Shown here piece by piece: positions 7,418-16,819 of a stretch of DNA of 64,000 nt. The translations under genes and the position numbers were made by a program. The notes beneath the pieces were generated by a model. The model was given only the letters and a program-made list of their open reading frames with translations. It searched no databases and had not been told where the DNA came from. The DNA comes from Pseudoroseicyclus aestuarii. GTDB taxonomy: Bacteria; Pseudomonadota; Alphaproteobacteria; Rhodobacterales; Rhodobacteraceae. The stretch covers positions 186,001 through 250,000 of the forward strand of contig NZ_QJTE01000004.1 in the NCBI RefSeq assembly GCF_003217255.1, given 5' to 3'. The first letter of the stretch is position 1; every line of letters begins with the position of its first letter.

Positions 7418-8238
7418 AGCCCGCTGAAGCGCAGGGCGCGGCGGTCGTCTTCAGCGATCTCGGTCATCTCCGCCTCGACAGCGTCGCGGTCGTCGGCGCC
7501 GCGCAACAGCCGACCGTGCAGCGGGTCGAAGCGCCCGGCGGCGATATCGGCGATGACCGCGGCGGCCAGCGTCGGCGGCACGTCCTCTCCGCTGTCGAAC
7601 ATCTCGCGTATGCCGGGCAGATGCGCCTGCCCCTCGGGGGTATCCAGCTGCAGCTCGGTCATCGCCGTGCGCACGAGGCCGGGATCGACGGCGAAGGCGC
7701 GCAGCCCCTCGGGCGTGAGCGTGTCGTTCAGACACTCGGTGAAGCGCATGATCGCCGCCTTGCTCGAGGCATAGCCCGAGCCGGCGGGAAAGCTGTTCCC
7801 CGTGCCGCCGCCGACCATGTTGACGACCCGCCCGGCGCCGCGTGCGCGCATTGCCGGAAGCGCGGCGCGACAGGCATGGAAGGTGCCGCGCAGGTTGATC
7901 TCCACGTCCTGCCACCAGACCTCGGGGTCGACCTCCCAGATGGGGCCGAAGGCGCGGAAGGCGCCGTGGTTGTTGACTAGCGTCTGGATCGGCCCAAGCT
8001 CCGCCTCGATCCGGGCCATGGCTTCTTCCACGGCGCCCAGCTGCACGAGGTCCACCGGCACCGCCAGCGCCCGCCCGCCAGAGGCCGTGATCTGCGCGGC
8101 GGTCTCCTCGATCTCGGCCGCGCTGCGGGCCAGCACGGCGACGGCGGCGCCCTCCTCGGCCTGGGTCAGGGCGATCTGCCGGCCGATGCCGCGCCCGCCC
8201 CCGGTCACCACCGATACGGTTCCGTCAAGTCTGTTCAT
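7414..8238 (-). CDS. SDR-family oxidoreductase-like protein
   Basis: 274 aa with an AGGAGG ribosome site before the ATG at 8238. Classical short-chain dehydrogenase layout: TGGGRGIG cofactor loop (residues 12-19), NNHG at 89-92, Asn115, and YASSK with Tyr156 and Lys160. Aligning the GRVVNM strand with the family consensus GRIVNISS places Val-Gly where Ser-Ser is expected, so the catalytic serine (about residue 143) is a glycine. It may be a weak or non-canonical enzyme, or the alignment may slip by a few residues. An Arg at 38 after the second strand would favour NADP. No operon partner; substrate unknown. Confidence 0.87.
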   Translation of the reverse strand: MNRLDGTVSVVTGGGRGIGRQIALTQAEEGAAVAVLARSAAEIEETAAQITASGGRALAVPVDLVQLGAVEEAMARIEAELGPIQTLVNNHGAFRAFGPIWEVDPEVWWQDVEINLRGTFHACRAALPAMRARGAGRVVNMVGGGTGNSFPAGSGYASSKAAIMRFTECLNDTLTPEGLRAFAVDPGLVRTAMTELQLDTPEGQAHLPGIREMFDSGEDVPPTLAAAVIADIAAGRFDPLHGRLLRGADDRDAVEAEMTEIAEDDRRALRFSGL

Positions 8239-8297
8239 GATGCGTCCTCCTGCCCCCAGAGACTAGGCGGCAGGCGCGCGGCTTCAATCGTTGGAGG

Positions 8298-9206
8298 TCA
8301 CCGCAGCGCCATCGCGGCATAGCGGTCGCGCAGGGCCTTGGGCGGCAGGCCGTAGGCCGCGCGGAACTGGGCGTAGAACTGGCTGATCGAGGAGAAACCC
8401 GATTCCTCGGCCACCTGCGCGATGGGCGTGCCGCTCTCCATCAGCAGGGCCCGCGCCCGAAGCAGCCGCATCCGCACGAGGAATCTCTTCGGCGGCATCC
8501 GCATCATCCGGCTGAACAGCTGCGTGGCGTAGCTTTCGTGCAGGCCGGTTACGGCGGCGATATCGGCATTGGTCATGGGCCTGTGCAGCCCCTCGACGAT
8601 CACCCGCACCATGGCCACGACATGCCGCACGCTCTGCGCGCTCAGCGCGATGCCGCCCTCGGGCGCGCTCAGCGGGCGGCACAGCCACTCCGGCGGGCCG
8701 ATCTGCGCGCGGCGCAGGAGGGTGTTGATCTCCATCCGCATGACCTCGGCCCGCTCGACCTCGTGGCTGCGGTAATCGGCGTACCAGCGGTCGATATCCT
8801 CGGGCCCGCAGGCGCCGGGGGGCAGCAGCAGCAGGCCGCCGCTCATCAGCCCGACCTGAAGCCCGGCGATATGCGGCATCGACAGGAAGCCGTCGACCGG
8901 CAGGTAGATGTTCGCCAGCCGCGGCGGCCCATCGCCCTGCGGGGTAATACGCACGAGGCGATGCGGGATGCCGGCCCAGAACAGCGCGAGGCGCCCGGGC
9001 GGCACCACCACCCGCAGCCCGTCGAGGTCGTATTCCATCTCGGCCCCGGTCAGGAAATTCGCCTCGACATGGCCGTGCCAATGCGCGGCCTCCATCGCGC
9101 TGGGCGAGAAGACCCGCATGCCGAAGCGGCCGATCGCCTTGGTCAGCGCGTAGAAGTGCCGCTCGTGCGCGGGGCCGCCGAGCTCGGCGCCGGTCTCCTC
9201 TGCCAT
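8298..9206 (-). CDS. AraC-family regulator, MelR/AgpT type
   Basis: 302 aa from the ATG at 9206; the upstream frame to 9542 has no family similarity. The N-terminal cupin carries HWHGHVEANF ... MEYDLDG ... LALFWAGIPHRL, closely matching E. coli MelR and related alpha-galactoside regulators. The C-terminal 100 residues hold two AraC helix-turn-helix motifs (NADIAAVTGLHESYATQLFSRMM and IAQVAEESGFSSISQFYAQFRAAYG). It is divergent from an operon with melA and an AgpA-like binding protein, the same arrangement as agpT next to melA-agp in Sinorhizobium. It probably senses melibiose or raffinose and activates the operon at 9391-18304. Confidence 0.9.
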   Translation of the reverse strand: MAEETGAELGGPAHERHFYALTKAIGRFGMRVFSPSAMEAAHWHGHVEANFLTGAEMEYDLDGLRVVVPPGRLALFWAGIPHRLVRITPQGDGPPRLANIYLPVDGFLSMPHIAGLQVGLMSGGLLLLPPGACGPEDIDRWYADYRSHEVERAEVMRMEINTLLRRAQIGPPEWLCRPLSAPEGGIALSAQSVRHVVAMVRVIVEGLHRPMTNADIAAVTGLHESYATQLFSRMMRMPPKRFLVRMRLLRARALLMESGTPIAQVAEESGFSSISQFYAQFRAAYGLPPKALRDRYAAMALR

Positions 9207-9263
9207 GACCGCCTCTTGATGCCGGATCTTGGAAAGCCGGAAAACTATGGGGGATTCTGCTAT

Positions 9264-9280
9264 TGCCGTAAAGTGCGGCA
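9264..9280. promoter_or_regulatory. Dyad upstream of alpha-galactoside operon
   Basis: TGCCG-N7-CGGCA in the 184-bp gap between the MelR-like regulator and the binding-protein gene. A direct repeat GCCGGA with 15-bp period lies at 9221 and 9236. AraC proteins normally bind direct repeats, so which element is the operator is open. The rest of the gap shows no clear -35/-10 pair. Confidence 0.3.
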
Positions 9281-9390
9281 GAGGGTCAGGATGATGCCAC
9301 GTCGCGGTGCGCTTGAGGAGGCGCGCCACGGGGGATGACGCGGCCAGCGGACCCGGGAGAAGTCCGCCCCGCACAGGGAGGAGATCATTG

Positions 9391-11484
9391 ATGAAACCGC
9401 TTTCGCGCGCTGCCTTGGCAGCGCTTTTGACAGGTGTGTCCGCGACGGCCCTGACGGCCCAGATCGTCGAGCCGACGGCCCCGCCCGCGCCGCCCGCCTT
9501 TCCCGCACAGGGAGAGCCGAATTTCGTAACCCGCGACGCCATCGCGACCTACCGCAGCCTGCCGGAGTATCACCAGCCCGCCTTCATGGATGCCTTCGTC
9601 GAGGCGGGCGATCTGCCCCCCGTCGAAGAGCGGCTGCCGGATGAGCCGATGGTCTACGAGGTCAGCAATATGACCGACGGCATCGGCGTCTACGGCGACG
9701 TCATGCGCCATGTGATCGGCGGCCGCCCCGAGGGGTGGAACTACTGGGCCGGGCAGACGCAGGGCTGGGGCGGCATCGACATCGCGATGTCCGAATGCCT
9801 GACGCGCACCGGCCCGCTGTTCCAGATCGAGCCAGACGACCTCGAGCCGCTGCCGAACCTCGCCCGCGGGTGGGAGTGGTCGGAGGACGGGATGAGCCTG
9901 ACGGTCCACCTGATCGAGGGGGCGAAATGGTCCGACGGCGATCCCTTCGATGCCGAGGACGTCATGTTCTACTGGGATCACACGATCATGGACCCCAATG
10001 TCACGCCGCTGAACGCGGCCTCTCCCGAGACCTTCGGCGAGGGCACGACGCTGAGCCGCGTCGACGATTATACAGTCCGCTTCGACTTCACGACCGAGCG
10101 GCCCGAGCGCGTGCTTTATTCCATGGCCTACGGCGATTTCTGCCCCGGCCCGAGCCACATCCTCGCGCCCATGCATCCGGCCAACAACCCGGACATGAGC
10201 TATGACGACTACCGCAACGCCTTTCCGCCCGACTACATGAACTTTCCGGTCATGGGCGCCTGGAGCCCGGTAGAATACCGCCCCGACGACGTGATCGTCC
10301 TGCGGCGCAATCCCTACTACTGGAAGGTCGACAGCGACGGGAACCAGCTGCCCTACCTGAACGAGCTGCAATACCGCCTCTCGACATGGGCGGATCGCGA
10401 CGTGCAGGCGGTGGCCGGAACGGGCGATTTCTCGAACCTCGAGCAGGCCGAGAACTTCGTCGAAAGCCTGCGCCGCGCCGCCGAGGACGATGCCCCCGCC
10501 CGGCTGGAATTCGGGCCGCGGATCATCGGCTATACGCTCTATCCGAACCTCTCGGGCAATGGCTGGGGCAATCCCGACACGCGGGGCCAGGCCGTGCGCG
10601 AGCTCAATCGTAACCTCGATTTCCGGCAGGGCGTGACGCAGGTGATCGACCGGCAGCGGCTGGGCGACAGCCTCGTGAAGGGACCCTTCACCGCGCAATA
10701 TCCGGGCGGTCTCTATGCCGGAACGTCGTACTACGACGAAGGCAGCACCGTCTTCTATCCCTACAGCCTTGAAAGCGCGCGGGCGCATTTCGAGGCGGCG
10801 GGGCTCGAGGATACCGACGGCAACGGCTTCTACAACTGGCCCGAAGGCTCGCCCGCGGGCACCGGCGACGTGCAGATCACGCTGCTGACCAACACCGACT
10901 ACCAGACCGACCGCAACCTCGCCGAGGGGGTGATCGCGATGATGGAGGAGGCGGGGCTGAAGCTGTCGCTGAACGCGCTGACGGCCAACGACCGCGATGC
11001 CGCCGTCTCGGCGGGGCGCTACGACTGGCGGGTGGAGCGCAACGCCTCCGACCTCATCACCGTGGTGCAGAACACGGCGCAGCTGGCGCCGACGGGGCCG
11101 CGCACCTCGGCCAGCCACTACGCCAACGATGCGGGCGAGCTGGACCTGCTGCCCTTCGAGGAGGAGATGGTCGAGGCGGTCGAGGGCTTCATCGCGACCA
11201 ATGACCCCGAGGCACGCAGCGAGCTGATGAAGACCTATCAGCAGCTCTACACCGACAACCTCTACGGCATCGGGCTGACGCAGTACCCGGGCGCGCTGGT
11301 GATCAACAAGCGCTTCCGCAACGTGGCGCCGGGCGTGCCGATCTACGCCTACAACTGGGCCGAGGACAGCGTGATCCGCGAGCGCCTCTTCGTCCCCGAG
11401 GAGGACCAGATCGGCGCCGAGCTCTACGAGGGCGCGCTGCCGGGCGAGCCGGGCGGCGAGGGCCCCGTCACCGCGGGCGACTGA
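9391..11484 (+). CDS. ABC importer binding protein, family 5 (AgpA-like)
   Basis: 697 aa with AGGGAGGAG before the ATG at 9391. A signal peptide ends near residue 24 (LLTGVSATALTA). Family-5 solute-binding features follow: an N-terminal segment with NMTDGIGVYGDVM, then SDGDPFDAEDVMFYWDH, the usual transport-signature region, and a long C-terminal lobe ending in an acidic Gly-rich tail. Length and the extended N-terminus fit the AgpA/alpha-galactoside subfamily rather than dipeptide-binding DppA (about 500-540 aa). It acts in the periplasm and delivers alpha-galactosides to the two downstream permeases. Only 80 bp separate it from the permease, and these hold a strong hairpin. Confidence 0.9.
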   Translation: MKPLSRAALAALLTGVSATALTAQIVEPTAPPAPPAFPAQGEPNFVTRDAIATYRSLPEYHQPAFMDAFVEAGDLPPVEERLPDEPMVYEVSNMTDGIGVYGDVMRHVIGGRPEGWNYWAGQTQGWGGIDIAMSECLTRTGPLFQIEPDDLEPLPNLARGWEWSEDGMSLTVHLIEGAKWSDGDPFDAEDVMFYWDHTIMDPNVTPLNAASPETFGEGTTLSRVDDYTVRFDFTTERPERVLYSMAYGDFCPGPSHILAPMHPANNPDMSYDDYRNAFPPDYMNFPVMGAWSPVEYRPDDVIVLRRNPYYWKVDSDGNQLPYLNELQYRLSTWADRDVQAVAGTGDFSNLEQAENFVESLRRAAEDDAPARLEFGPRIIGYTLYPNLSGNGWGNPDTRGQAVRELNRNLDFRQGVTQVIDRQRLGDSLVKGPFTAQYPGGLYAGTSYYDEGSTVFYPYSLESARAHFEAAGLEDTDGNGFYNWPEGSPAGTGDVQITLLTNTDYQTDRNLAEGVIAMMEEAGLKLSLNALTANDRDAAVSAGRYDWRVERNASDLITVVQNTAQLAPTGPRTSASHYANDAGELDLLPFEEEMVEAVEGFIATNDPEARSELMKTYQQLYTDNLYGIGLTQYPGALVINKRFRNVAPGVPIYAYNWAEDSVIRERLFVPEEDQIGAELYEGALPGEPGGEGPVTAGD

Positions 11485-11497
11485 CGCACGCCCTAGC

Positions 11498-11523
11498 GGC
11501 GCGGCGGCCCCGGTCGCCGCGCC
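11498..11523 (+). terminator. Intercistronic hairpin, binding protein to permease
   Basis: Perfect 9-bp arms GGCGCGGCG (11498-11506) and CGCCGCGCC (11515-11523), with an 8-nt loop, 14 bp after the binding-protein stop and inside the operon. Likely an attenuator or a 3' stabiliser that lets the binding protein be made in excess of the membrane components. Confidence 0.55.
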
Positions 11524-11564
11524 CCGCCGCCCGCCGGGCGCACCGACAGCCACAGGAGCAGGCC

Positions 11565-12596
11565 ATGCTGCGTTTCCTCGGGGTCCGATTGCTGCAGGCG
11601 ATCCCCGTCCTGCTGGTGATGAGCATCATCACCTTCATCATCATCCAGGCGCCGCCGGGCGATTACGGCGACTTCATCCGCAGCCAGATGGTCACCCAGG
11701 GTGGCGCCTCTGTCGCCGCCGCCGATGCCGCCGCCGACCAGTACCGCGCGGCGAACGGGCTGAACGATCCGCTGCCGGTGCAATACGTCCGCTGGATCTG
11801 GGGCATCGTCAGCCGCGGCGACTTCGGCCACTCCTACTTCTACAACCGGCCCGTCGCCGATGTCGTGGGCGAGCGTCTGCCGCGCACGATCATGCTGGCG
11901 CTGGCCTGCCACGTCCTCGCCTCGGTCTTCGGGATCAGCTTCGGCATCCTCGCGGCGACGCGGCAATACGGCTGGACCGACACGATCCTGTCCTTCGTCA
12001 GCTTCCTCGGCATGACCATCCCGCGCTTCCTGCTGGCGCTGATCATCCTCTACGTCCTTGCCTTCAAGCTGAACGTGCAGGAGCTGGGAAGCTTCTATTC
12101 CACCTACTACGGCGGGCAGCCCTACTGGACGGGTTTCCTCCAGTTCAACTGGGCCAAGCTGTGGAACCTGATCGAGCATGTCTGGCCGGTGATCTTCATC
12201 GCCACGCTCGGCGGGCTGGCCTACAACATGCGGGTGATGCGGGGGAACCTGCTCGACACGCTGAACGCGCAATACGTCGAGACGGCGCGCGCCAAGGGCC
12301 TGCCTGAACGCACGGTGATCATGAAGCACGCCGTGCCCAATGCGCTGCATCCGCTGATCGCCTACCAGGGCGTCATCCTGCCCTACATGCTGACCGGCGA
12401 GATCGAGGTGGCCATCGTCTTCTCGCTCGCCACCGTCGGGCCGGCGATCGTCGGCTCCATGGGGATCGGCGACGTCTATGTCACCGCCACGCTGCTCTTG
12501 GTGCTAGGCGCGACGCTGATCATCGGCAACATCATCGCCGACCTGCTGCTCGCGGTGCTCGACCCGCGCATCCGGGTCGGAAGGCAGGAGGCATGA
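11565..12596 (+). CDS. ABC transporter permease, DppB type
   Basis: 343 aa with an AGGAGCAG ribosome site. Six hydrophobic segments: an N-terminal one at residues 10-30 (QAIPVLLVMSIITFIIIQ), a periplasmic loop, then five more. The EAA-like cytoplasmic loop reads YVETARAKGLPERTVIMKHAVPNAL, the binding-protein-dependent permease signature that docks on the ATPase. It pairs with the next gene, overlapping it by four bases. Context makes it the AgpB-type subunit of the alpha-galactoside importer. Confidence 0.92.
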   Translation: MLRFLGVRLLQAIPVLLVMSIITFIIIQAPPGDYGDFIRSQMVTQGGASVAAADAAADQYRAANGLNDPLPVQYVRWIWGIVSRGDFGHSYFYNRPVADVVGERLPRTIMLALACHVLASVFGISFGILAATRQYGWTDTILSFVSFLGMTIPRFLLALIILYVLAFKLNVQELGSFYSTYYGGQPYWTGFLQFNWAKLWNLIEHVWPVIFIATLGGLAYNMRVMRGNLLDTLNAQYVETARAKGLPERTVIMKHAVPNALHPLIAYQGVILPYMLTGEIEVAIVFSLATVGPAIVGSMGIGDVYVTATLLLVLGATLIIGNIIADLLLAVLDPRIRVGRQEA

Positions 12597-13813
12597 GCAT
12601 GGCCGATCCCTCCCGCAAGCTGCCGCTGGACGAGCGGCCCGAGCGCAGCATCGGCGACGAGATGCCGCCCGTGGACTGGCACCACGACCTCGGCGAGGAA
12701 GAGCTGGACCAGCGCTTCTCCACCGTCTCGTCCGAGGGGCAAAGCTACGGCGCCCTCGTCTGGCGCCGGCTGCGCCGCTCCATCCCCGGCGTGCTGGGCC
12801 TCGTGCTGGTGGCCCTGCTGCTGATCGTCGCGCTTTTCGCGCCCTTCTTCGCCCCGGTCGATCCCAAGGCGCCGAACGTCGCCTTCGCGCCGCCCGACGG
12901 CCTCAGTTGGCATGTCCCCGGCGAGGGCCCCGAGGCCGGCTGGCACCTGATGCCCGTCTCCTTCCCGCTGACAGAGGGCGCGGAGTACGATCCGATCACC
13001 TTCCAGCCGATCCTCTCGCCCGATTACGAGAACCCCCGGCAACTCGTCTTCTTCGCCAAGGGGTGGGAATACTCGCTCTTCGGGATCGAGATGTCGCGCC
13101 ACTTCATCGGCACCGAGGGCGGCACGCCGCTGCACCTGCTGGGCACCGACAAGCTGGGCCGCGACATCCTGAGCCGGGGCATCGTCGGCAGCCGGATCAG
13201 CCTCGCCATCGCGCTGACATCCGTGGCTCTGATCACGGTGATCGGCACGCTGGCGGGCATCACCTCGGGCTATATCGGCGGTACCTTCGATCTGTGGTTC
13301 CAGCGCTTCGTCGAGGTCGTCCTCGCCTTTCCGCAGCTGCCGCTCTACCTCGCGCTTGCCACGCTGATCCCGGTGACGGCGCCCTCGGGGCTGTTCCTAA
13401 CCTTCGTGGTGCTGGTGATCGTCGGCCTCGGCTGGGCGCAGCTGTCGCGCGAGGTGCGGTCGAAGACCCTCTCGCTCCGGCGCGTGGACTACGTGCGTGC
13501 CGCGCAGGCGGTTGGCGCGGGCGACGGGCGCATCATCACCCGGCACATCCTGCCCAATGTCCTGAGCCACGTGATCGTCTCGATCACGCTGGGCATCCCG
13601 ACCATCGTGCTGCTGGAAAGCTTTCTCGGGTTCCTCGGCTTTGCCGTGAAGCCGCCGCTGATCTCCTGGGGGCTGATGCTTCAGGATGCCGGCACCTTCA
13701 GCGTGATCGGCAGCTACCCCTGGATCCTCTCGCCCGTGGGCTTCGTGCTGATCACCGTCTTCGCCTTCAACGCCCTCGGCGACGGTCTGCGCGACGCCGT
13801 CGACCCCTATTGA
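12593..13813 (+). CDS. ABC transporter permease, DppC type with long periplasmic insert
   Basis: 406 aa. A charged cytoplasmic N-terminus of about 60 residues precedes the first membrane segment (GVLGLVLVALLLIVALFAPFF). About 110 polar residues then follow before the transport domain that starts near LGTDKLGRDILSRGIVG. This insert makes it roughly 100 residues longer than DppC and is typical of the sugar-importing relatives. The EAA loop reads YVRAAQAVGAGDGRIITRHILPNV. It overlaps the upstream permease stop (ATGA) and is followed 8 bp later by the double ATPase. Confidence 0.9.
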   Translation: MSMADPSRKLPLDERPERSIGDEMPPVDWHHDLGEEELDQRFSTVSSEGQSYGALVWRRLRRSIPGVLGLVLVALLLIVALFAPFFAPVDPKAPNVAFAPPDGLSWHVPGEGPEAGWHLMPVSFPLTEGAEYDPITFQPILSPDYENPRQLVFFAKGWEYSLFGIEMSRHFIGTEGGTPLHLLGTDKLGRDILSRGIVGSRISLAIALTSVALITVIGTLAGITSGYIGGTFDLWFQRFVEVVLAFPQLPLYLALATLIPVTAPSGLFLTFVVLVIVGLGWAQLSREVRSKTLSLRRVDYVRAAQAVGAGDGRIITRHILPNVLSHVIVSITLGIPTIVLLESFLGFLGFAVKPPLISWGLMLQDAGTFSVIGSYPWILSPVGFVLITVFAFNALGDGLRDAVDPY

Positions 13814-13821
13814 GGCCCGCC

Positions 13822-15447
13822 ATGACCAAGATGGACAAGATAGAGCCGATCATCGACGCGCGGCACGTCGCCGTCAGCTTCAAGGTCGAGGGCGGAGAGG
13901 TCGAGGCCGTGCGCGACGTCTCGTTCCGGCTGTACCCCGGCCAGACCACCGCACTGGTGGGCGAAAGCGGATCGGGCAAGAGCGTCACCGCCCGCGCGAT
14001 CATGCGCCTTCTGTCGAAGCGCGCGCGCCTCGGGGCCGAAACCCGCATCAGCTACGCCGGCGAGGATATGGCCAAGCTGTCGCAGACCGCGATGCGCCGG
14101 CTGCGCGGCAACCGCATCTCGATGATCTTTCAGGAACCGATGAGCTCGCTGAACCCGGTCTATACCATCGGCGCGCAGCTGGTCGAAGGCATCCGCCTGC
14201 ACCAGAAGATGTCCCACAAGGCCGCCCTCGCCCGCGCGGTCGAGCTGCTGGACGAGGTGCGCCTGCCGGACCCCGAGGCGCGCGTGCAGCAATATCCGCA
14301 CCAGCTGTCCGGCGGGCAGCGCCAGCGCGTGATGATCGCCATGGCGCTGGCGAACCGGCCCGACGTGCTGATCGCGGACGAGCCGACGACCGCGCTCGAC
14401 GTGACGGTGCAGGCAGAGATCCTGCACCTGATCGACGACCTGAAGGAGCGGCTGGGCATGGGGGTGATCCTGATCACCCACGACCTGACCGTGGTGCGGC
14501 AGTTTGCCGACCACGTCTACGTCATGCAGCACGGCGAGGTGCGCGAAGAAGGCCCCTGCGCCCGCATCTTCGAGGCGCCGCAGCATCCCTATACCAAGCG
14601 CCTTCTGGCGGCAGAGCCGACCGGCAGGGCCGTGCCCATCGCCGATGCCTCCGAGACAGTGCTCTCGGGGCGCGACGTGCGGGTGGAGTTCATGCTGCGC
14701 CGGGGCGGCGCCTTTCGCGGCAGCTACCACCCGCTGATCGCGGTGGACGGGCTGACGCTGGACCTCAAGCGCGGAGAGACGCTGGGCCTCGTCGGCGAAA
14801 GCGGATCGGGCAAGACCACCTTCGGGCAGGCGTTGCTGCGGCTGAACCGGATGGACGCCGGCGAGGTGACCTTCCTCGGCGACCGGATCGACGGGCTCGA
14901 GCGGCGGCAGATGCGCCAGTACCGCAGCCGGATGCAGGTGGTCTTTCAGGACCCCTTCGCCTCGCTCAACCCGCGCATGAGCGTGCGGCAGATCATCGAG
15001 GAGGGCCTCGTGGTCAACGGCCTTGGCCGCACGGGGCGCGAGCGCTTTGCCCGCGTCCAGCAGGCGCTGCGCGACGCCGGCCTGCCCGACACCATCGCCC
15101 ACCGCTTCCCGCACGAATTCTCGGGCGGGCAGCGCCAGCGCCTCGCCATTGCCCGCGCCATCGCGCTGGAGCCGGAGTTCATCCTGCTGGACGAGCCGAC
15201 TTCCGCGCTGGACCTGTCGGTGCAGGCGCAGATCATCGCGCTTCTGCGCAAGCTGCAGGCCGAGCGGGGCCTGAGCTACCTCTTCATCTCGCACGACCTC
15301 AAGGTCGTGCGGGCCCTGTGTCACCGCGTGATGGTGATGCAGGGCGGCCGCATCGTGGAACAGGGCCCGACCGAGGATGTCCTGACACGCCCGCAAACCG
15401 AGTACACCCAGCGGCTTGTCCGCGCAGCCTTCGAGATTGCCACATGA
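13822..15447 (+). CDS. ABC transporter ATPase, two nucleotide-binding domains fused
   Basis: 541 aa from ATG 13822. Two complete ATPase domains in one chain. The first has Walker A GESGSGKS at 47-54, signature LSGGQRQR and IADEPTTALD. The second has Walker A GESGSGKT at about 325, signature FSGGQRQR and LLDEPTSALD. Each is followed by an OppD/F-type C-terminal part. The fusion replaces the separate DppD and DppF subunits, so one gene powers the importer. It overlaps melA by four bases (ATGA), fixing its place in the alpha-galactoside operon. Confidence 0.94.
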   Translation: MTKMDKIEPIIDARHVAVSFKVEGGEVEAVRDVSFRLYPGQTTALVGESGSGKSVTARAIMRLLSKRARLGAETRISYAGEDMAKLSQTAMRRLRGNRISMIFQEPMSSLNPVYTIGAQLVEGIRLHQKMSHKAALARAVELLDEVRLPDPEARVQQYPHQLSGGQRQRVMIAMALANRPDVLIADEPTTALDVTVQAEILHLIDDLKERLGMGVILITHDLTVVRQFADHVYVMQHGEVREEGPCARIFEAPQHPYTKRLLAAEPTGRAVPIADASETVLSGRDVRVEFMLRRGGAFRGSYHPLIAVDGLTLDLKRGETLGLVGESGSGKTTFGQALLRLNRMDAGEVTFLGDRIDGLERRQMRQYRSRMQVVFQDPFASLNPRMSVRQIIEEGLVVNGLGRTGRERFARVQQALRDAGLPDTIAHRFPHEFSGGQRQRLAIARAIALEPEFILLDEPTSALDLSVQAQIIALLRKLQAERGLSYLFISHDLKVVRALCHRVMVMQGGRIVEQGPTEDVLTRPQTEYTQRLVRAAFEIAT

Positions 15448-16805
15448 CTGTCATCACCTTCATCGGCGCCGGATCCACGGTCTTCACCAAGAACCTGACC
15501 GGCGACATGCTGCAACGCCCCTCCCTCGCCCAGGCCGAGATCCGGCTGATGGACATCGACCCCAAGCGGCTGGAGGAATCCGAGATCGTCGTGGGCAAGA
15601 TGGCCAAGTCGCTGGGCAGCGCCGCCACGATCAAGACCTACACCGACCAGAAGCGCGCGCTCGATGGCGCCGATTTCGTCGTCGTCAGCTTCCAGATCGG
15701 CGGGTACGAGCCCTGCACCGTCACCGATTTCGAGGTGCCGAAGAATTACGGTCTGCGCCAGACCATCGCCGACACGCTGGGCATCGGCGGCATCATGCGG
15801 GGCCTGCGCACCGTCCCGCACCTGTGGTCGATCTGCGAGGACATGATGCAGCTCTGCCCGCAGGCGATCATGTTGCAATACGTGAACCCCATGGCGATCA
15901 ACACCTGGGCCATCGGCGCGAAGTATCCGAGCATCCGCCAGGTCGGCCTGTGCCACTCCGTGCAGGGGACCGCCGAGGAGCTGGCCCGCGATCTCGATAT
16001 CCCGATCGGCGAGATCCGCTACCGCAGCGCCGGCATCAACCACATGGCCTATTTCCTGCAGTTCGAGCATCGCCAGCCCGACGGCAGCTACCGCGACCTC
16101 TACCCGACCCTCAAGCAGGGCTACGCCGAGGGGCGCCTGCCCCGCTTCTCGAACCACTCGGACCGCTGCCCGAACAAGGTGCGCTACGAGATGATGTCGC
16201 GCCTTGGCTACTTCGTCACCGAAAGCTCGGAGCATTTCGCCGAATACGTCCCCTACTTCATCAAGCGCGACCGTCCCGACCTGATCGAGAAATTCGGCAT
16301 CCCGCTGGACGAGTACCCCAAGCGCTGCGTCGAGCAGGTGGCGAACTGGCAGGCTCAGGCCGAGCGTTATCGCAAGGCCGAGACGATCGAGGTCAAGCCG
16401 AGCCGCGAATACGCCAGCGAGATCGTCAATTCCGTCGTCACCGGCGAGCCCTCGGTGATCTACGGCAATATCCGCAACCTCGGCTACATCCCGCAGCTGC
16501 CCGAGGGCGCGGCAGTCGAGGTGCCGGTGCTGGTCGACGGCACGGGCCTGCATCCCACCGTGGTGCGGGACATCCCGCCGCAGCTCACCGCGCTGATGCG
16601 CACCAACATCAACGTGCAGGAGCTGACGGTCGAGGCGCTGCTGCGCGAGGATCCGCAGTACATCTACCACGCCGCGATGATGGATCCGCATACCGCCGCC
16701 GAGCTGGACCTCGACCAGATCTGGTCCCTCGTGGACGAGCTTCTGGCCGCCCACGACGGTTGGCTTCCCGACTTCGCCCGCATCCAGACGCGCCGCGCGT
16801 CCTGA
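15444..16805 (+). CDS. melA: Alpha-galactosidase, GH4 family (MelA)
   Basis: 453 aa, similar to E. coli MelA along its whole length. NAD-binding loop FIGAGSTVFTKNL at 6-18, MDIDPKRLEES after the second strand, QIGGYEPCTVTDFEV, then metal-binding Cys170 in GLCHSVQGTAEEL and His200 in AGINHMAYF. Also shared are GYFVTESSEHFAEY and YHAAMMDPHTAAEL. GH4 enzymes use NAD and Mn2+ and cleave by an oxidation-elimination route. It should hydrolyse melibiose or raffinose family sugars after import. Start overlaps the ATPase stop. Confidence 0.95.
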   Translation: MTVITFIGAGSTVFTKNLTGDMLQRPSLAQAEIRLMDIDPKRLEESEIVVGKMAKSLGSAATIKTYTDQKRALDGADFVVVSFQIGGYEPCTVTDFEVPKNYGLRQTIADTLGIGGIMRGLRTVPHLWSICEDMMQLCPQAIMLQYVNPMAINTWAIGAKYPSIRQVGLCHSVQGTAEELARDLDIPIGEIRYRSAGINHMAYFLQFEHRQPDGSYRDLYPTLKQGYAEGRLPRFSNHSDRCPNKVRYEMMSRLGYFVTESSEHFAEYVPYFIKRDRPDLIEKFGIPLDEYPKRCVEQVANWQAQAERYRKAETIEVKPSREYASEIVNSVVTGEPSVIYGNIRNLGYIPQLPEGAAVEVPVLVDGTGLHPTVVRDIPPQLTALMRTNINVQELTVEALLREDPQYIYHAAMMDPHTAAELDLDQIWSLVDELLAAHDGWLPDFARIQTRRAS

Positions 16806-16819
16806 GACAGGAGAGTTCC

